Assembly: GCA_008933615.1 (NCBI GenBank) | Contig: WBUR01000019.1 | Coordinates: 1 to 64,000 of the forward strand | Length of the DNA: 64,000 nucleotides | Direction of reading: 5' to 3' | From: a bacterium | GTDB taxonomy: Bacteria > CLD3 > SB21 | In this document: piece by piece, positions 61,910 to 64,000 of the stretch | Layout of the letters: each line of letters starts with the position of its first letter | Numbering within the stretch: the first letter of the stretch is position 1 | Notes under the pieces: model-generated | The model's database searches: none | Told to the model about the DNA's origin: nothing | What the model saw: the letters and a program-made list of their open reading frames with translations, nothing else | Position numbers and translations under genes: made by a program

Positions 61910-62617
61910 ATGAAAAGATTAGTATTCTTTCTGAGCATTCTGATGATAGGTGTAGAGTCATGCTCGCCAGTTTACGTACCAAACGCTGTAAACACTCCGC
62001 TATTCACAGGGCAAAATGAGTTTCATGGCGCGGGCTACATTAGAAATTTGACTTCTTGGGATGTACAGGTTGCTTTCACTCCATTGAATCATGTGGGCAT
62101 CATGGCCAACGGCTCCGTTGGCAGTATGGAATTTTTTTTGGCGCCAGAACTCGGTAAAAGTAGGCAAGAATTTTTTGAACCCGGACTCGGTTTTTTTGGC
62201 AGACTTAATCCTGAAAATAATGTTCATGGCGATCTGTATATTGGTTATGGCAGGGGCAAAATAAAATCCAAAAGCGACTTTTTCGAGTCAATTATAAATG
62301 TAAACACAAGGACGACCGGGTATTTTCACAGGTTTTTTTTGCAGGCTGCATTCGGTGCGCCTAGCGGAACGAATGGCCCCTTATTGACATGTCGGCTAAC
62401 CAAGATAGACTACTATAAATTCAAATCGAAGATTGCGGTCGTGCATAAAGACGAAACCGCTTATTTTGCCGAGCCAGCGCTGACAATTAAATTTGGACCT
62501 AAACCTTTCAAGTTTGTAATTCAGGGTATTTTTGCACAGCGAGTCGGGGGTGATAAAGACCTTCAATATGTGAAGACGCAATTGCTTGGCGGGGCAGAAA
62601 TCCAAATAGGGCATTGA
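61910..62617 (+). CDS. Predicted lipoprotein with outer-membrane-like beta strands
   Basis: About 235 residues from ATG 61910 (AGAGG site just upstream); an ATG at 61886 would add eight. The signal ends in a lipobox (VESCSP). The mature part has many alternating hydrophobic strands and Gly-rich turns (GYIRNLTSWDVQVAFTPLNH, DLYIGYGRGKIKS, YVKTQLLGGAEIQIG), which suggests a barrel-like or beta-sheet surface protein. No family is recognised. It precedes the acyltransferase by 28 bases. Confidence 0.75.
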   Translation: MKRLVFFLSILMIGVESCSPVYVPNAVNTPLFTGQNEFHGAGYIRNLTSWDVQVAFTPLNHVGIMANGSVGSMEFFLAPELGKSRQEFFEPGLGFFGRLNPENNVHGDLYIGYGRGKIKSKSDFFESIINVNTRTTGYFHRFFLQAAFGAPSGTNGPLLTCRLTKIDYYKFKSKIAVVHKDETAYFAEPALTIKFGPKPFKFVIQGIFAQRVGGDKDLQYVKTQLLGGAEIQIGH

Positions 62618-62645
62618 GCGTGCTTGAAAGCAGTTTGAATTATTT

Positions 62646-63404
62646 ATGAAGTATCTGTTACTCCCTTTACGAGTTATTTATAAAATTTATTATCTGACGT
62701 ATTTCGTTCTTTCATTTCTCATTTGTTACCCGATTTTTTATTATTTATTAGCCAGCCGCTCCCGTTTCCTCAAAGCATTTATATTGATGAGATGGTACGC
62801 TCTGGTTTGGCAGTTTTTTGCTTTTTCGCCGGTGAGGGTTCGCGCAGTTTCTAACATTCCCTGCAACGGCTCCTTTATTATTTGTGCGAATCATAGTTCG
62901 TATATGGATATTCCGGTGATGTACTGCGTATTTAAGAGGTATTTTGTTTCAGTTGGAAAAAAAGAAATCGAAAAATGGCCTTTGTTTCATATCTTTTATA
63001 CTTCAGAAATGAATATTGCGGTTGATCGTGATAGCCCTAGCGCATCTTTTGATGCGTTCAAGCGTATGTTGACAGAAATTGACAAGGGAAATCCATTGGC
63101 GATTTTCCCTGAAGGAACTATTCCAAAACACGCGCCGAAACTAGGCGACTTCAAATCAGGCGCTTTTTCCATAGCTATTCGAAAACAAATTCCAATACTG
63201 CCCGTTACATTTGTGACAAATTGGAAGCGCTTGCAGAGAAGCGGTGTCTGGGAAGGGAAAGCCGGGCCAGGTTTTTCGGAGGTGGTTATCCATGAAATTG
63301 TGGACACAACCGGATTAACCAAGAAAGATACTGATGACCTTCAAATAAGAGTAAAGAAGATTATCAACAGGCCGTTGAAAGAACGTTTTGGTTGTGAAGT
63401 GTAG
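62646..63404 (+). CDS. plsC: 1-acylglycerol-3-phosphate acyltransferase (PlsC family)
   Basis: A 252-residue membrane-associated acyltransferase. The catalytic NHxxxxD motif is in CANHSSYMDIP, and the substrate-binding FPEGTIPK motif in AIFPEGT. Two hydrophobic segments are near the N-terminus. It would add the second acyl chain to form phosphatidic acid, i.e. ordinary ester lipids; this contrasts with the ether-lipid GGGP synthase at 15401. Some members of the family work on lyso-ornithine lipids or other head groups, so the substrate is not certain. Confidence 0.88.
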   Translation: MKYLLLPLRVIYKIYYLTYFVLSFLICYPIFYYLLASRSRFLKAFILMRWYALVWQFFAFSPVRVRAVSNIPCNGSFIICANHSSYMDIPVMYCVFKRYFVSVGKKEIEKWPLFHIFYTSEMNIAVDRDSPSASFDAFKRMLTEIDKGNPLAIFPEGTIPKHAPKLGDFKSGAFSIAIRKQIPILPVTFVTNWKRLQRSGVWEGKAGPGFSEVVIHEIVDTTGLTKKDTDDLQIRVKKIINRPLKERFGCEV

Positions 63405-63465
63405 GTTAAATATTTCAGTTTTTTTATATGTTGTGAATATGGGAATCTTAAATCAGTCCCGCAGG

Positions 63466-63494
63466 TTGCATCTTAAAATTCGTTTTACTATAAT
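63466..63494 (+). promoter_or_regulatory. Sigma-70 type promoter upstream of the B12-binding gene
   Basis: TTGCAT at 63466-63471 and a perfect TATAAT at 63489-63494 are 17 bases apart. The transcript would start near 63501. Confidence 0.6.
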
Positions 63495-63713
63495 GGGGGA
63501 GTGAAAATGATGCGGCGTACTGGCCATTCTTTGAGAAGTCAGATCTGTAGTTCGTTACCATTACCAGTCTAATGGAATCCTCTTTCCTGTTGCCCATCTC
63601 GAAATCAGAGAGGCGTTTCGAAATTAGCTTAACGTCTTCTGTCCCGCATAAAATGGCTTTTTGACAGACTTAGTATAATAAATTGAATTTAACACCAGCG
63701 GAAAGGAATCCGT
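63495..63713 (+). other. Long leader of the B12-binding gene with possible short reading frame
   Basis: The 309-base gap 63405-63713 contains the promoter above and then a leader of about 210 bases. GGGGGAG precedes ATGATGCGGCGT, a frame of 21 codons ending at TAA near 63572. CCATTA-CCAGTC-TAATGG at about 63557-63574 can form a hairpin. I see no cobalamin-riboswitch box and no terminator in front of the gene. Role unknown. Confidence 0.4.
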
Positions 63714-64000
63714 ATGTCTACGAAAGTGTTATTGGTCTATCCGGAAATGCCGGTTACATATTGGAGTTTTCGTTACACGCTCCCGTTCATTGGAAAAAAA
63801 GCAAGTATTCCGCCAATCGGATTACTGACCGTTGCGGCCATGCTGCCGAAAGATTTTGAAGTTAAATTGATTGATATGAACACATCGAAATTGACCGATA
63901 AGGATATATTAACTGCGGATATAGTATTTACTTCTACGATGCTGGTACAAAAACGATCGCACGAGAAAGTGGTTGAGATGTGTAACCGGTTGCACAGACC
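63714..64000 (+). CDS. B12-binding-domain protein, probable radical SAM enzyme, 3' end outside window
   Basis: The frame starts at ATG 63714 with an AAAGGA ribosome-binding site and stays open to the window edge (95 residues seen). The N-terminus STKVLLVYPEMPVTYWSF, then IPPIGLLTVAAMLP and VKLIDMNTSKLTDKD, is the cobalamin-binding fold that precedes the radical SAM domain in B12-dependent enzymes of the DUF4070 type. The iron-sulfur CxxxCxxC motif would be beyond the edge, so enzyme class is inferred. Confidence 0.75.
   Translation, partial: MSTKVLLVYPEMPVTYWSFRYTLPFIGKKASIPPIGLLTVAAMLPKDFEVKLIDMNTSKLTDKDILTADIVFTSTMLVQKRSHEKVVEMCNRLHR

Noticed and set aside
63495-63713. Cobalamin riboswitch in front of the B12-binding gene
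   Set aside because: No B12-box-like conserved block and no terminator or sequestering hairpin at the gene start could be seen.

Overview
The window is a gene-dense, AT-rich bacterial chromosome segment from a Gram-negative organism: it encodes OMPP1/FadL-type and PorV-type outer-membrane proteins, LolCDE-like lipoprotein export and several lipobox proteins. The mix of a PorV/PorQ-type barrel, a bacterial geranylgeranylglyceryl-phosphate (GGGP) synthase, a BatA-type membrane protein, AddAB-type nucleases and promoters whose -10 runs into TTTTG points to the Fibrobacteres-Chlorobi-Bacteroidetes (FCB) superphylum or a neighbouring candidate phylum. This is inference from protein families; there is no 16S gene in the window.

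Layout, left to right. 1-12.2 kb: der (cut by the window edge), an SMC-like half-ATPase, an NHL-propeller/Dabb pair, an ECF sigma factor with its zinc anti-sigma factor, nadE, glnE overlapping a LexA/UmuD-like peptidase that has no DNA-binding domain, and a biotin-dependent carboxyltransferase. 12.4-27.6 kb: one long co-oriented run with gaps of 0-34 bases or overlaps. It starts with maf, a RodZ-like protein, a chemoreceptor, GGGP synthase and a DUF2064 transferase. It continues into a complete chemosensory set (CheW, CheR-TPR, CheW, receptor, CheA-REC, CheB) and ends with a histidine-kinase-like protein lacking its phospho-acceptor histidine, an unknown helical protein and a DUF2752 membrane protein. 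27.5-29 kb: a lone sugar-type ABC permease, then tRNA-Thr and tRNA-Tyr with a good promoter, followed by a decayed second copy of the tRNA-Tyr 3' part plus its terminator.

29-48.4 kb is almost all on the minus strand. It holds a FadL-type porin with an SGNH lipoprotein hydrolase, and two tight groups separated by about 140 bases. The right group is addA-addB-dgt-DUF2130-hflX (recombination, nucleotide pool, ribosome GTPase). The left group is a PorV-TPR fusion, an unusual RsbW-like kinase/sensor/HAMP/RsbU-like phosphatase/helix-turn-helix fusion, and a secreted zinc metalloprotease. 48.5-56.1 kb: a coiled-coil protein, LolC/LolE-like permeases, a secreted protein, LolD, a BatA-like protein and a stand-alone PyrR. 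56.1-64 kb: mostly signalling and envelope genes (single-domain response regulator, TPR protein, membrane histidine kinase, stand-alone class III nucleotide cyclase, two lipoproteins, PlsC-type acyltransferase), ending in a B12-binding protein cut by the window edge.

The most notable items are the minus-strand partner-switching fusion at 33.8-36.4 kb, the chemosensory operon that carries an archaeal-type lipid enzyme and a pseudo-histidine kinase, the LexA-like peptidase without DNA-binding domain, and the tRNA-Tyr remnant.
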